The position numbers were made by a program, and so were the translations under genes. Under the pieces are notes generated by a model, which was given only the letters and a program-made list of their open reading frames with translations, made no database searches and was not told the DNA's origin. From Glossina fuscipes (Eukaryota > Arthropoda > Insecta > Diptera > Glossinidae), in contig NW_023998417.1 in NCBI RefSeq assembly GCF_014805625.2, positions 12,133,417 to 12,197,416 of the forward strand: 64,000 nt of DNA, written 5' to 3'. This document shows positions 27,601-40,556 of this stretch, piece after piece. Each line of letters opens with the position of its first letter. Position 1 is the first letter of the stretch.

Positions 27601-30600
27601 TTCGCGTTTTTCCGGTTGTCGTTGGGTTGGCAAACTTGACAATTGATTTTGATCTGTTTTTACTAATTGTAGCTCACGTTCCATGCGATGGAAGCGCTCC
27701 TCCAGAACTTCCGTTGACGGAATCCCCCGTTTTTCTTCGCCTTCCGAGATCAGATTACTTGCTTCAGTTGAGAGACTTGTTTGGCTAACATTGTAGCTAG
27801 TTACAGGTTTAAAGTCATAAGATAGTTGCATACTTAAGCGCTTCGGAAGGAGCTTATAACTTTCTTCTGCGTTAATTGTTGATGATCGAGTTAAGGTCAT
27901 TCGCCTCGGATCTCTTCTTTTGGCACTAATGCTACTGACTGAATGGCGTTTACTCTTATCATTTGAGTTACATTCTCTTACTTCCTTTATTTTTTCAGGT
28001 AATATCGGCATTGCTCCGTTATCTATTTGCGATGTTGACAGGGTCTTCTGTATTTGTACCATCAATTCCATTGTTGCTTCTTTAATTCGAGCTTCCGGCG
28101 ATTTTTCTGAGTAATCATCAAGGAATTCTAATTTGTGGGGGGATTCTTCCAAAGTTTTGGGTTGCTCTGCGGACAAGTCAAGCAGGTTAATGGGTCCCTG
28201 AATATTAGCACTTGTTTTTGTTTCTGTTTCCTTGTAAGAATCTACATATTCCTCTTCATTAAGAGAGTATGGTAAATCCAGCTTATTAGGGCGTTCTACA
28301 TTATTTACACGTTCGAAGTATTGATTTGTTACACCTTCATCACTGACGTCAAATTTTCTAATTTCATTTCCATCTCCACTGCCCAGAGACTCTGTAGAGT
28401 CAACAAATGTTGACGAGGTCCCTATCTTAGAGACAGCAAGGCTTCTCGATATATTATGTGTATGTGTATGTGACAGTTGTTCAGTGTTCGGTGTCTTTGA
28501 AATGCAATCTAAATTACTTGTATGGCTGTGTAAAGGCTTTAGATTAGGAGAAGCCAAATCTCCAGCTATGGGTGAGTATTTAATATCCGGCCAAACTGGC
28601 TCAGTGTCGGATTTTAAACGAAAACAGTCACATTCAGTAGCACTGTCCTTCTTTTTAAAGAGATCTTCGTACAAAATTTTATTAACGGTATCATCATTCT
28701 TTTCATCGCCACTCTGGATTGGAGAATCCGAACCCATCAGGACAAATGGAATCTCGCTTGATGATGGCGCCCAGGATTTCGGGCGTTTACGATCTGTACT
28801 TTCTTCATCATTAACAGAATAATGTTCTTGTAATTTTGATGATGCATTTTTTGTTTTGCGTGCATTTTTTGAATTAATATTTTCTGCACTTTCTTTAGAG
28901 GAGGTATTTGTACGATTTTTGTTTGTGCTTTGGTCCTTTTCGTCACACAAGCTAGTGTCCGTACTGGATCCAGCATCATTATCACTTTCTTCGCTATATG
29001 AAGAGGAATCGCTTTTACCTAAATGACGTCCACGAATTTTTCGAGAGTGTAAACCATCTACACTTCCAGAGCTTAACATTGCAGCACGTTCCGCTTTAAT
29101 TTCCTTCCATGTTAAACTGTCACGACGTCTTTTATTGTCATCGGTGTTGTGCCAATGAACAGTTTCACCTCGTTTTAACTCCTTCTCAGATGATCTCGGT
29201 TGTTGCTTAGTTTGCAGCACGGCAGGCAATGAAGGCTTTCTAGCTGGTGGTATGGCGCCAGTAGGCGGCCCCGCCCTTCTTCCTTTATTCGTAACAATTG
29301 CCGGCCGGCCTAGCAACAGCTGATTTACAGGAGCTGTAGCTGTTGAGGAAGTAGTACTTTGACGCGCTGTTGAACAGGCCGTCGTTAGAATGATGTGGGC
29401 TTGCTTCTGTCGTTCACGCAAACGGTCATACTGCTTTTTAAGCAAAGAAATATCTAAGGCCAAGCGCTCTTTGCTTTCAAGGACTTGTTTTGGGACAGTT
29501 ACTGCGCCTCCTGACTGCCCTTGAGAGCCTCTTCGACCCCACGGGAGACCCCACACCGTGGCTACTGCCAAACGAGAGTCTTCATCCGTGTCAGGCTCTT
29601 CTTCGTCGTAGTATAGGCTAAAAGTATTATCGGTTGTTAGACTTTTACTGTGTTTACTCTTTCGTTAATCGAAACTTACTGTATTCCTGGCTTATGTATT
29701 AATGGGGTAATATTGTAAAGATGTTTATCTCTAAGCTTCTGGATATCCGCGATCGGTCCTAGTTGCACAACTTTTTCAATGAGACCATTCGAATCAATGA
29801 GATGTCCATTAAGAAGTTCGCTAGAGAATGAACCCATTTTACCATAGAAATCATCGGCACTGCGTGTACTTAATACTCGCCTGAAAAAGAAGAAAAGGAA
29901 GCTGTATAGCTATATAGCCTCGTCAACTGCGCGCATGTGCGCATCTTTGCATTGTTATTATTTTTCTCGTAAATTAATCCTGCGAAGTTAGTTCCCCTCA
30001 GCCTTAGGGAAGGGAGGGGGGGCTAACGTTTCATAAATGTAGTAATTATAAGTTTAAACAAAAGCGACTACACGGGGACTTACTCTTCCAATAAGCTCCA
30101 CAACACTAAGGCAGTACGCAGGAGGATATCACTGCCTTCGATAAGCACTAAATCCCAAACGCGTAGCACGCAGCTCATAGGCAAACAGGTACAAAACATT
30201 GTGAGAAACCATTGCATTGTAAAAACATTAGTTAACGGTGGCTCATATGCATTCTCGATTGGACCCTGTAGCTTTTGCAAATGTTTCGCTAGACGGGGAA
30301 GTTTTGTTTGCATCAGTTCCCGAAACACGGCCATATCCGCTTGTAGACCGCCCATTGATCCACAAAAGTAACCAGGTGGAAGAATGCCCTCGACTAAATA
30401 AACCATAACTTTTATAGATTCAGATTCTTTTTTATCCATCACTTGAAGTATAAGGGCACCAAGCATGTTAAATCCCTGAAAAATAATTGTCAAAGCCTAT
30501 AACTTTTATCCGTAATGACAAGTGCAATGTCTCAACTTTCTCACCTGACAGTATCCAACCTCTGGATTGTAGCGCGCATATCCTAAAAGTATGCGTTTCA

Positions 30601-33600
30601 ATTTTGCTTGATTTGTATCGCCTGCCGGACCCGTGCATAAAGTTGATCCAGTCCGGTGTAGGTCCTTTATAAGTAAATAACTTTAGCTCAGTATTCGAAC
30701 TGGGCATGTGAATAGTCGTCTGTCAACGTTACCTTAACAATTTGCACCCCAAGTTCTTCGTCATCTTCGCGCCATTTTTCGCAAAAGCACTTTTCTTCTT
30801 CCTTGGCCCAATCAATCGATTTTGATTTCATATATTTCTCTGCCAGGGAGAGCCATAACTAACCAATGGAAATAAAGACGCTTAGAAGTTTGCTTTGTAA
30901 TCAGAAGAACAGCATTGGAATGCGTACCTTGCGCCTGAATTCTGGAGGTATACCGCCCGGAAGACGTGCTACCAACTTCATTGCATGTAGCCATTGGATG
31001 TAATCAGAAACGGCTTCATCGTTTGTTTGTTGTGCATCGTTAACACAATCTTCCTGCTGCTGTTCTTCTTCTATATTTTGGGAGCTCATATTGTTCTTAT
31101 TGTTGTCTTCTTTATCGAAGGACGATAAAAAATTTGAATAGCTGCCGTTTTGGTAAGTAATCGTTGCTACGTTTGAAGAAAAAATTGCCTTTGGTGGTGG
31201 AGGCGAAAGGCTAAATCGCATTTTCCGATGGGCATCATCTAAAAACGTTACCCAAGCAAGCAACCAATTATTTTAACTTATTTCATATTTTTTTAATTTA
31301 AAACAAAAAAAAAAAAAAAAAAACGACTATATTACATCTAGGTAAAGTCAACCGAAAAAGAAAGAAGAAAACGAATTGGAACATGTCTAGTCTAGGATGA
31401 TAGCACTCATAGGCACACACGCTTGCACTTGACCGTTCAATTTAATTCTAATAAATATTGATGCAATTAGCTCATAATTGTTTTATTGAAGGATTTATGA
31501 CTATTGCATATGTATTAATTACTTTGACCTGATTGATCATGGAATTCTCGCACTCACACACATCGTTGCATCAAGTCTACAAAGCCTCGCATAATATCAA
31601 ATGGAAAAGCTTAACGAACGCAGTAGATTTTACGGAAATCTTACACGTTTTTCTCGTCCAGTCTTTATTCATTTTTTATTTTCTTTATGTCTATAAAAAT
31701 CAATTCTCGCAGACGTATATATGTCGCATATATATGTATGTAAATATAAACGTATACGTATATTTTGTATATATTGTATGCTTTATTGCATTCAAGTGTA
31801 ACTTACAACATCCGTGAAGTATGCAAACTTAATTGGTTTACATAAAAGAGTAAAAGAGAACAACAAAATAGAAATAGAAGATAGAGAGTGAGAGAAAGAG
31901 AGAGTATTTAAATTTCTTTAATAAAATTTTGTACTTACTGTTATTCATAAAATTCAAGCAATGAAGCGATGGAAGTGAAAATATTTCTATGCTTTGCTGA
32001 ACACATGCTTCTAACGCAAAAGTATACAGAGCTTGCTAAATATATATGCAGGCTAATATAAATGAATTTGCAAAGAAAAAAAATATTTTATATCGATGAA
32101 CAAAGGATATGCGTGCCCTATTATTTTGTCATTTCTTTGTAATATTCCTGAGCCTCCGTAGGGCGTACGAATCAATGGTTCTTGGTTGACGGCCGTAAGT
32201 TAAATTCAGAAATGGAATCTATGCACCCATAAACGCGTCCGAAATAAATAAAAAAAAAAAAACCGCTGCAAACAGCTGCTACAAACATTTTTGAGAATCA
32301 ACTGACAATTGTTTGCATAAATAGGCCCATAGTCCATCCATCATTAATGGAAGCCCATCATCTGCAAACTAATTACAAAATTTCCCATTCCATGGGATGG
32401 CGAAAGGCACGTTATAGTTTCAGCTGCCCGATCCATCAAAAGGCAAAAAAAGTACTTATCGAGATTCGTAGATTGGAAATATTTACAACGGCGTCGAGGT
32501 ACTTTACATTTGAAATTTTTGCTCGAGATTTCTGCTACCGCCTTATACATGTGTCTACATATTCTTAACGGAAGGCGCACAGACAAATTTCTGGGCAATA
32601 ATTTGTCCTTTTTTTTCCTCTCTTATGTCATCTATGTAGGATTATAAGGTAACGCAGGCTGAAAAGCTAGATAAATAATTTCATAACGCTTTTGACCGCT
32701 CAAGGATGCTACGACAATCAATGTGATCTTATGTCAACAAAAAGCCTTCGATTGGGGAATCTAATCGTCTGCGGCGTCGGATTGGGTCTGCTATTGCCTG
32801 TGAAGATGACTTTTTTCAATCTCGTGTAAAAGATTCCAATAATTTATGTATGGAATAGAAATTGTAATAAACGCTCGAAGCGATATATGCTAATTAATCC
32901 TAGTGTCACTATGCACTCAAGTACCGTACATACCCCACATTTTTCGTTAGTCGATATATAAGATACTGTTCTATGTTGTCTTCTATGAGTCTAAAAATAT
33001 AAACAAAGCACAAAAAAAAAAAGAAAAGGCAGATGTGCAAAAGCATGCAACAGATGTGAGAAATAATGACTTTGACGGTTTTTTCATTTATGTTCGTTAT
33101 GTTTTGTAAGGAGAGGGCTGTTGCTTACTTGCTACATTCTGTGTATATGATGTGCGTGGGCTCACATAAAGTTATGTAACGAAGATGCTGATGACGATGG
33201 TTAGGTTGATTATATATTCTGACATTAAAAAGGTATGACTGTTATTTGCATTTCGAATAAAAACAAATGCTCGATGAAAGTCGATAAGAATTTTGAATGT
33301 TTTTTTGCCATCATTTTTTTTTGTATTTTGGAATATTATAAGCAGACAGTTAGTTACCTTTGTGTTAAAATGTTATTTATGTTTTCATTGCACATTATTT
33401 TGTTTTGTTGAAAGTGAAGAAAGAAACGAAAACAAGAAAAATAATATCAATATTTTAAAGATTACATACTAAGCGAAAGGAAAAGTTTACCATTCGACTT
33501 GCGTCGAATATGGAATATCCATCACTCCCTGAAAAACAACTCAATTTTTCTTGCTTAACATTTCTATTACTAATTGACACATCGTTGGACAGAAATTATT

Positions 33601-36600
33601 TTATACATGCATATTATCATGTCTCCTTCAGTTTCGCTCTTGTTGTTGTTGTACCTTGGATTTTGTAAGGTCATATTTAGATAGTTTTCGCCTGTTTTCC
33701 AAACTGCGCTCTGGAAAACGTATAAGAAAAGATGCGCTCTTGCAAAGTTCACTGTATTCCCCACATTGTTGATCAGCGTGGACAGAGAGACGGACAGACA
33801 GGCGTAAATACTACGCTAGAGCCTCTTGTAGATATTTTTGGATCGGATTGAAAGGTTTATCAAGCTTTACCTTCGGTGGGATGAGTATAAGGAAATCAGG
33901 GAGTAATGTCTGTTTAATGTTATTAAAACACAACCAGGCCCGTTTCCATATTTTCAAAATAGTACATCATGATGTCACCACCTATTGATGAATGCTTGTG
34001 TTAGAAATCTAAATACAAAGAGGATGCCTGCGATGACCATAAGTGCACACCAATCGCACGCGAAGAAGGCGGGTCGATAAGTGACGAAGTGTTTATTGCA
34101 TCGGTTCAAAAATAAATATCAAATAAAAAACAAACATTAATTTCCGGTTTTGACTCGACAATGAAACGCTTCAATTGATGCAGCGTATCAGAATCCTTAA
34201 GCGGCATGCGCGCCCGTCAACTTCAATCGCCATGCGCCTGAATGATTTTCTCAACTTATTAAAGTTTGTTATCTTGAAAAAAGCGTCGTCTACTTTGAAA
34301 CGCGTCTTGTGCTTCTTAAATATATATAGCTGGAGTATATAAGTGGAATGACAAGGGTGCATACAGCGCTCTTAATGGAAGTATGTTCAAATTGACTTTT
34401 ACTTAGGAACTATTCAAAAAGGGTTTGGCTTCTGTGTGTTCTGGAACAAACATTGGCTCGAGCATATAGGTATGTTGAAGAGACATTTGCTTAATATAAG
34501 TTTAAATAAGAGGTACCCCTATTATCACTTTCTATAGGAAGGAAAATTCGAGAAAATAAAACCGTTTCTACTTTACGGACGCTCTTGTCATTCACTGTGT
34601 ATTTGGGTAAAAAATTTTCAAAAAAAAAAAAAAAAAATTTCAAAGCAAAAAAAAAAAAAAAAATAATAGTAGCGATGATAAGCAGAGCATTTTTGTTCTT
34701 TTAAATGCTTTTACAACATATATACGTATAAATGAGTATGTATGTGTGGTATATAAGTTCTTAAAAAAATATAACTTTTTTTATGAAATACTTTATCTTA
34801 TCTATATATTTACCCATGTTCAGCTAAAAGACAACCCAATAATCTCGGTCTAGTGTTAATTTCCGATTCAAGGATCTTCTGAGGAGAGCTTATGAGGCGA
34901 TTGGTTGATGCTGCTCATGTCACTACTCATCAATCTTATTCTTAATTTCTTTCCTATTTCTGTTGTTATGCATTCCATGCATTGCAATCAATATTCAATA
35001 ATTTGTTTGTTATTTTTATTATTCACATTTTATCAATAATTTTATTGATTTTGTTTTTATTTAGTTTAGTTTGGTGCAACGTCCTCTTAATTTTATATCA
35101 AGTAGATTGTAACATAAGAGATCTGTATTCGAGTTGAAAGAAATTGCAAATGCCACTCAAGTTGACGTCATATATGTTATGTTATAGAACTTATTTAACA
35201 GTGTAAATAAACGCTATGATGAATAAACTTTTAAATGTAAATAAACGTGAACGAGTTTCGATGTCAAGATCTTTGCCAAATTTCCCAGTGTTCCGATAGA
35301 GTAAAAGGTAAGTAAGGAAATCATTTTTGCTTATACAATAATTTACAATCACATAAATAAATTTAGGTTTTGGTTTGCATTTTACAACATGTGAGAAATT
35401 TTGATCGATAAAACGATTAGCCGTTCCTTTCTTAAAAAAATATTTCTTAACTTCTGAAATATTTACATATTTTTTGTGTTTATATTTTGCCTAATCAACA
35501 CTCACGCATACGATAGGCATGCATGCATCTTGGATCTTCTTGATCTGCAGAGTTGGCTAATTTTAGGCCTGTCATCACAAACTCTATGGCGTATAAAATC
35601 AAAATAATAGTTCATGGAGCTGTGGACGTACATTGTCGAATGTAGACTAAATTTTTACATTTTCAAATGCAATTACGATTACGATTACTATTAGAAACAC
35701 TGAGAAAAATTTAATGTAAGCTTGTCTTCCGTTATACAATAAAGAGTATACGAATTTTCTATCAAGCCATTGCATCCTTGCTATCATAAAAAAGATGAAG
35801 TAACGCGTAGAACGTAATACTAAAATTTTCTCATTTTATGATAATGTGAACGACACTCGCTTCTACGCAAGCCATTACGTGATATTCATCATATTGAATA
35901 TCTTGTTCTCTACATTCTTCATCTTGACACGTATGAAAGCGGATGGCAGCATAAATATTTCTTTTCATTTACAAAGCTCATCCCCAACAACTATTGCTAT
36001 CTGTTTACAATCCTTCTAGTCTCGAATGTTATTGTAGGGTATATGGTCCCAACAACAAAATGCAGATAAGGATAAGGAAAGCAAGTCTGAAAAATGATTA
36101 ATATATGAACTCATTAAATGAAACGTTAATAAACAACTCACACAAGCCTTAGTCCACCATGTTGGTAGACATGTTGCAGCCGACTTTGGTCGTCTATTAG
36201 CAAAGGCCGAACTTAGCATCAGACGAAATCAAATCTATAGTATATTTTCGACACTAATTAGAAAATCGCTTGGGACACTTGCCTTTTCATATTCAATTCA
36301 ATTTAATTTCATATGTGAAATTATGTTAAGAGCTTACATATCTTAAGAAGCATTAACTCAAGGATATAAAGTTTTATTTGAAAGGAAATTAAAATAAAAG
36401 ATACTTCATCGCGTTAAAAAAAAAAACAAAAAGCTGCGTAATAAGTAAGAAAAACAAATTCTTGTAAAAGTGGAATTGCACTTGCAACCTTAAGCAATAA
36501 TATTTACTTTTGTTCACCTTATGACGTATTTTGTATGACAAAAACATGCAAATAAGAATTTTCTGCGCTATTGCTTTGTGACATTTTCTATATTTCACTG

Positions 36601-39229
36601 GAACGCAGACGTATTTACTGGTAACGCTGTGAAGCATTTGTGTTACGGATTAGTATGGAATCTAGTGCAACTTCAAATGCATTCACTCGTTTGTCTGTCT
36701 GCCTCATAACTAATCGCAATGATCGAACAATGACCTCGTATATATATATATATATATCTTTAATCGATTTTTAAAGATTAAGAATGTTATTACTAAGAAT
36801 CTTATTATATACTCACTAGATGATGTAAACGTATGGTATGATAATTGTGGGGACCTTAGTTGACCTTATCGAGACAACTTTTGTACAAAACTTTTTGAGA
36901 AGTAATTTTGCTACACTTGTATTTTTTTTATTCAAATTACTCTAGTATTTTAAGCAGTCATGAGCACAAAAGCATACATGTGAATCCTTAGGTTTATCGA
37001 TTTTTGTGAATTTGAAGGACGGAACTGAAAGAACGGACAACTAGAAAGACTAAAAAATTGTGTTTGAGAAGTTTGGGCAAGTACAGGATGAAAAACAAGA
37101 AAGGTGAATACGGGAGAAGGACAGAAGAACAGAGGCAAAGAAGGCGAAAGGAGAATAAGAAAAATGTGTTGAAAAAATGAAAGAGTGACAATTAGAAGGA
37201 CAAAAAGGGTAAAAGGTCGGAAGAGCTAAAAAAAAACAGGAAAAATAGAAGCAAAGAAGAGTAGGAGGAAGGAAGGGAAAAGAAGAAAGTAAGAAAGCAG
37301 AAGAAAGATAAATTGAGAAAAAGGGAAAAGTTAACATACCCCCAACTTAAAAGGTCGAAAAAATGGAAGGACGAATAAACAGATAAAAGGCAAAATTGAA
37401 AGGTAGGTCGTGGATCATGTAAAAAGACAGTCGGAGAGAAGGAGGCACGCCATCTAGACGCGCTGTCGATCTATGTAGGACGGGTATGCGGGAAAACAAT
37501 AAGATAGACGGGCGATAAGGGGAGGTGAATACGACTATTACAACTGCTACTATAAACCTAATAAAGTTATTAAATACTTTAAAAGACGAATAGTCAAAGG
37601 TCTCTCAAAGGAACCCTACCGCACAAATACAATGTGCAATTACTCGTTTAGCACTAGCGCTAACACTGATAGGGTTATTATAGAATTTTTTGGATATGAA
37701 ATCGACCTAAATTATAAACTTTTTTCGCTATCGAATTTCTTTTTTGGAGCGTATCTAAGATTCGTTGATCTTCACCCTTTAACTCGACTGAGCATTGTCT
37801 GCTCGGTATAAGGAGCGAGTTAATATCCTTTATATGCAAAAAGCATTCCAAGCTTATGAATGTAATATTTTCTCTTTGTTTGCTTACATACGAACACGTC
37901 TAAATGAAAACGTGTATGTGTGTCACTACAAACGGACAAAACTTATATACGTACATAAACATAAGAGAAAACCTTGACCTTGTTTTGTTTGCTTCACACT
38001 GTGACACATGCACTTTATATAACACTTTTAATGGACGAAAAAAATCATTCATCAATTCTTTCTGAAATTAATCACAGATTTTTCGGACCAAAAAAAAAAA
38101 AAAAACCAAAAAGAAAAGCTAAACGATTTTCTTTCATGCGACACAAATTCATAAAATTCATAATACACATGTTCGTATGCGTATGTGTAAACGCGTAGCA
38201 AGGCGCCCATAAAGGCACTTAAATTTATTTGAATTTTTTTTTTTCTTTTCTGGTATTGATTTTCTCTGGTGTTATCATTGCGAAAGAAAATAAAGAATTA
38301 CAGAACAACTGCGGTGAATAAACATAAGATTTTAGTTGAGTTGCTTGTTGTTGTTTGTTTCTGTCTCATTTTTTGAATATTTTACGGAAATTTACTTATT
38401 TATGATTATTTTTTGATTATAATTTTTTATTTTTTTTATTTTTTTTTTTTAAAGTTATTTAGGATACGAGGACAAGAGATGAGATGAGAACAAAAGCTTA
38501 AATCAAACTAAGCACAATACAACGAATCATTAATGCATTCGGAAAGTCTATGTCATAGAGGTTATTGTACACTATACACATATGCACACATATAACACAA
38601 TACGCACAAGTATTTTTACTCATATATGTGAGAGAATGTTTTCCTTCTATCTTCTAACGTGCTTCAGCACAAAACCTAACTGATTGCGAATATCTTAACA
38701 GCCTTAGAACTTAAACTAAACTGAACTGAACTTTGTTTCTTTTGGCTTTTTCGCGAGTACTCCTCTTTATCTAACTGACAGATGGCCGAGTATGCGCAGT
38801 AATATCTTTAAAGATTCACCACTTACCACATTGTGTACGCAAAATGCAACCCACAAAAGCGCAAAGATAATCCTGCTGGCGTTGAAGTCTGTCTCGTTCG
38901 ATAAGTACATGCTCTAGGAAACACGCCATTAAACGCATTTCCACCTTCAGTATCGCACAAATATCGATTAATTTCCACGTGCTTAACAGTTGCAATTCGC
39001 TAGCATCGCATTGCTGATATACGGCATCTGAGTTGGTCACAAAGTTTGCCAGCGATTGGCAGAAATACTTTTCGCCATGCAAACGACCAGAGCTTTGGCG
39101 CTGTCTACCGTAAATATCCCATAGTAACGAATCCAATAATGGTTTAACAGTGCTTCCAGTAAAAAACAAGCAAACAAAACATTATGCCGTTCCAACAGAA
39201 TAGGAAAATGTTTGCAGACCTTACCTCAT
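21631..39229 (-). CDS. TBC1D30-type Rab GTPase-activating protein with very long repeat-bearing tail
   Basis: Nine coding exons join in phase: 39225..39229 (ATGAG only), 38827..39152, 30928..31238, 30733..30858, 30545..30664, 30084..30475, 29680..29880, 23170..29617 and 21631..23100. They total 9,399 nt, about 3,132 aa. N-terminal helices (ERDRLQRQQDYLCAFV) and MRFSLSP precede the TBC domain. That domain holds the arginine finger in DLHRTG and the glutamine finger in GYCQGFN, then EPPLTNVFTMQWFLTMF and RVWDLVLIEG. All follow human TBC1D30, which acts on Rab8 and ciliogenesis. The last two exons are a charged, disordered tail with a repeated PST.ELE motif and a serine/arginine-rich end. The Drosophila orthologue is, I believe, CG42795. 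AATAAA at 21630..21635 overlaps the stop codon. The tiny first exon and the GTTCGT donor of the big exon are the least certain parts. Confidence 0.85.
23598..27728 (-). repeat. Twelve copies of a coding 'PST-x-ELE-x-R-x3-LE' motif in the TBC1D30-like tail
   Basis: Inside the 6.4-kb exon a motif close to (I/L)PST-x-ELE-x-R(F/L)-x2-LE-x2-(L/I) recurs twelve times, separated by unrelated charged, low-complexity sequence. Approximate positions are 27671..27728, 27281..27332, 27028..27084, 26189..26245, 25571..25632 and 25429..25485, then 25090..25149, 24535..24595, 24241..24300, 23911..23970, 23758..23815 and 23598..23657. Each could form a short amphipathic helix capped by PST. Copies 6 and 8 have lost the PST part. 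Retention of the motif in diverged surroundings suggests selection on the motif itself, perhaps as a docking or oligomerisation segment; the function is unknown to me. Confidence 0.9.
33485..33900 (+). repeat. Dispersed fly repeat, second copy in TBC1D30-like intron
   Basis: The left end has CATTCGACTTGCGTCGAAT, the same hairpin-like head as the copy at 17455. The interior has GAGACGGACAGACAGGCG and GATATTTTTGGATC. The right end is TTCGGTGGGATGAGTATAAG, matching the family's end signature. It is diverged, so the limits are approximate. Confidence 0.45.
36960..37530 (+). repeat. Purine-rich strand-asymmetric tract
   Basis: Over roughly 570 bp the plus strand is dominated by A and G in degenerate GAAGGA/GACGGA/AGAAAG units, with few pyrimidines. 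On the minus strand this reads as long serine/phenylalanine/leucine pseudo-ORFs, which are composition artefacts. Pyrimidine-rich tracts of opposite orientation occur at about 44,440..44,780, 48,240..48,780 and 62,190..63,250. Confidence 0.6.
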
Positions 39230-39651
39230 ATTTCGTATGCAATTCAAAAAAACAAAAAAGAGAACAAAAAAATAGAAACAGAAACACAAAACTAAATGTG
39301 ACATAAAAAACTTTTTTGATTTATTTCAATTAATTTTTATAAACCTGGCGACACATTTTTATGGTACATGAAAATCTACTCCGAAATAAAGGAAATAATA
39401 ATAAGTCCGAAATCGTATTTAAAATTTGTTCACTAAATTCAAGTTTTCAATACAACATAAATAAATGACAGATCAGGGGGCGTTGCCAACAGGACACCTT
39501 CTATCGGTCCAATATTTTTAATACTCTAACCTGTCACAATTTCGATTATAATTTAGTTGTTTGAAAAGTTTTGTCCACAAGTATCTTATATGCGATGAAA
39601 ATATTTCGAGGAGAGATATAGCTCGAAATGTAGAAAAGAAAAAATTCTATT

Positions 39652-40070
39652 CTAATAAAAAGATCGATCCATATGAGTGTTTAGGGAGAAGTTACGATAC
39701 ATGCCACAGCGATGAAGTTCGTTGGAAAATTTCTGGGACAAAGGAAAATACCGTGATGGTATAGTATAAGCATTGGGCGCATAGTATCCATATTCCGAGT
39801 TACATGTACGATACATAGTATTTTGGTCCGTTTCCACGCCGTAACCCTTAAAATTGTCTGCAATCAATGTAATTATTTTTGCATTTAAAAGTATGGCGTT
39901 GGTCTTTATCTTTTATAGCGCGTGTACTTACAAGGACATTTGATACCCTCCCGTGTATGCAATTGCTCGTAGAGTTTCGCCGTTTGTACAATTGGCTTTC
40001 GTTTTAAAAATTTAATATATTCAATCTCCGGACTGAAGGTCTCGAACGATACGCAAATATCATCACACAT
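39652..40070 (-). CDS. PIERCE1/2-like ciliary microtubule inner protein
   Basis: Two exons, 39932..40070 and 39652..39857, join in phase 1 (CCT T / AC AAT) across a GTAAGT..GCAG intron. They encode 114 aa starting MCDDICVSFETFSPEIEY. The C-terminal half has N-SEYGYYAP..., YFPLSQKFSNELHRCGMY and RNFSLNTHMDRSF before the stop. This matches the PIERCE1/PIERCE2 family (human C9orf116/C15orf65), whose signature is an S-x-YG stretch, then Y-x-P-x2-Q-x-FS, G-x-Y-x-N-x2-LNT and DR. Family members bind inside the A tubule of axonemal doublets and are needed for motile cilia. In a fly the expected site is the sperm flagellum. It lies 422 bp upstream of the TBC1D30-like gene on the same strand and is divergent from MCFD2. 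Confidence 0.75.
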
Positions 40071-40556
40071 TTTAGACGATTATTGGTATTGTATTTAGGT
40101 TCGCTAGGTCGAGAAAAACATAAAAATTATGTTTTTGAAAAATTTGAAATTTACTCTCGTTACAGTGGCCTTTTTTTAATTTCGGAAAATTGAAGTCGTA
40201 CTAAAGAGATACGTCAAAATCGAAGGTAACCGAGTTACCATAGCTGCAATTGTTTATAACAAATCTTTATTATGATTGCTTGTCGGGATTTAATGTCAAA
40301 TATGACATGCGCCCTAGCCTCTTAAAGATTCATTTGAGAATTTTTCTTTATATTAGTTCGGAGGAAACGAAATTTCGTTCTCTCTCTAGATAAAGAGAAA
40401 GACAGCGAAGTAGGAAAAATTATTTCTATTGCCAGACTGTAGCTTGAATATACTTCAGTGCAATGGCAAGGATGTGATTATAAACTTCTAAACTGAATTA
40501 TTTTCAATTCGTTTGTCTTGAGAAGGAAGCAACTGCCAATTTTTGCCTATTCTACA
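40071..40556. promoter_or_regulatory. Divergent promoter region between the PIERCE-like gene and MCFD2
   Basis: The start codons are 486 bp apart and diverge, so both 5' regions must lie here. No element was recognised with confidence. Confidence 0.45.

Larger units (their letters stand above)
31239..38826 (-). other. Large intron of the TBC1D30-like gene (7.6 kb)
   Basis: The flanking exons join in phase 1 (TGT G / AT GAT). No convincing exon or nested gene was found within it; ORFs are short and lack protein-like composition. It contains A-runs, a dispersed repeat copy near 33485..33900, an (AT)n run near 36740, and a purine-rich stretch on the plus strand at about 36960..37530. Confidence 0.7.

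Noticed and set aside
37050..37337. Hydrophobic minus ORFs of 60-95 codons
   Set aside because: Produced by the purine-rich tract read in reverse.
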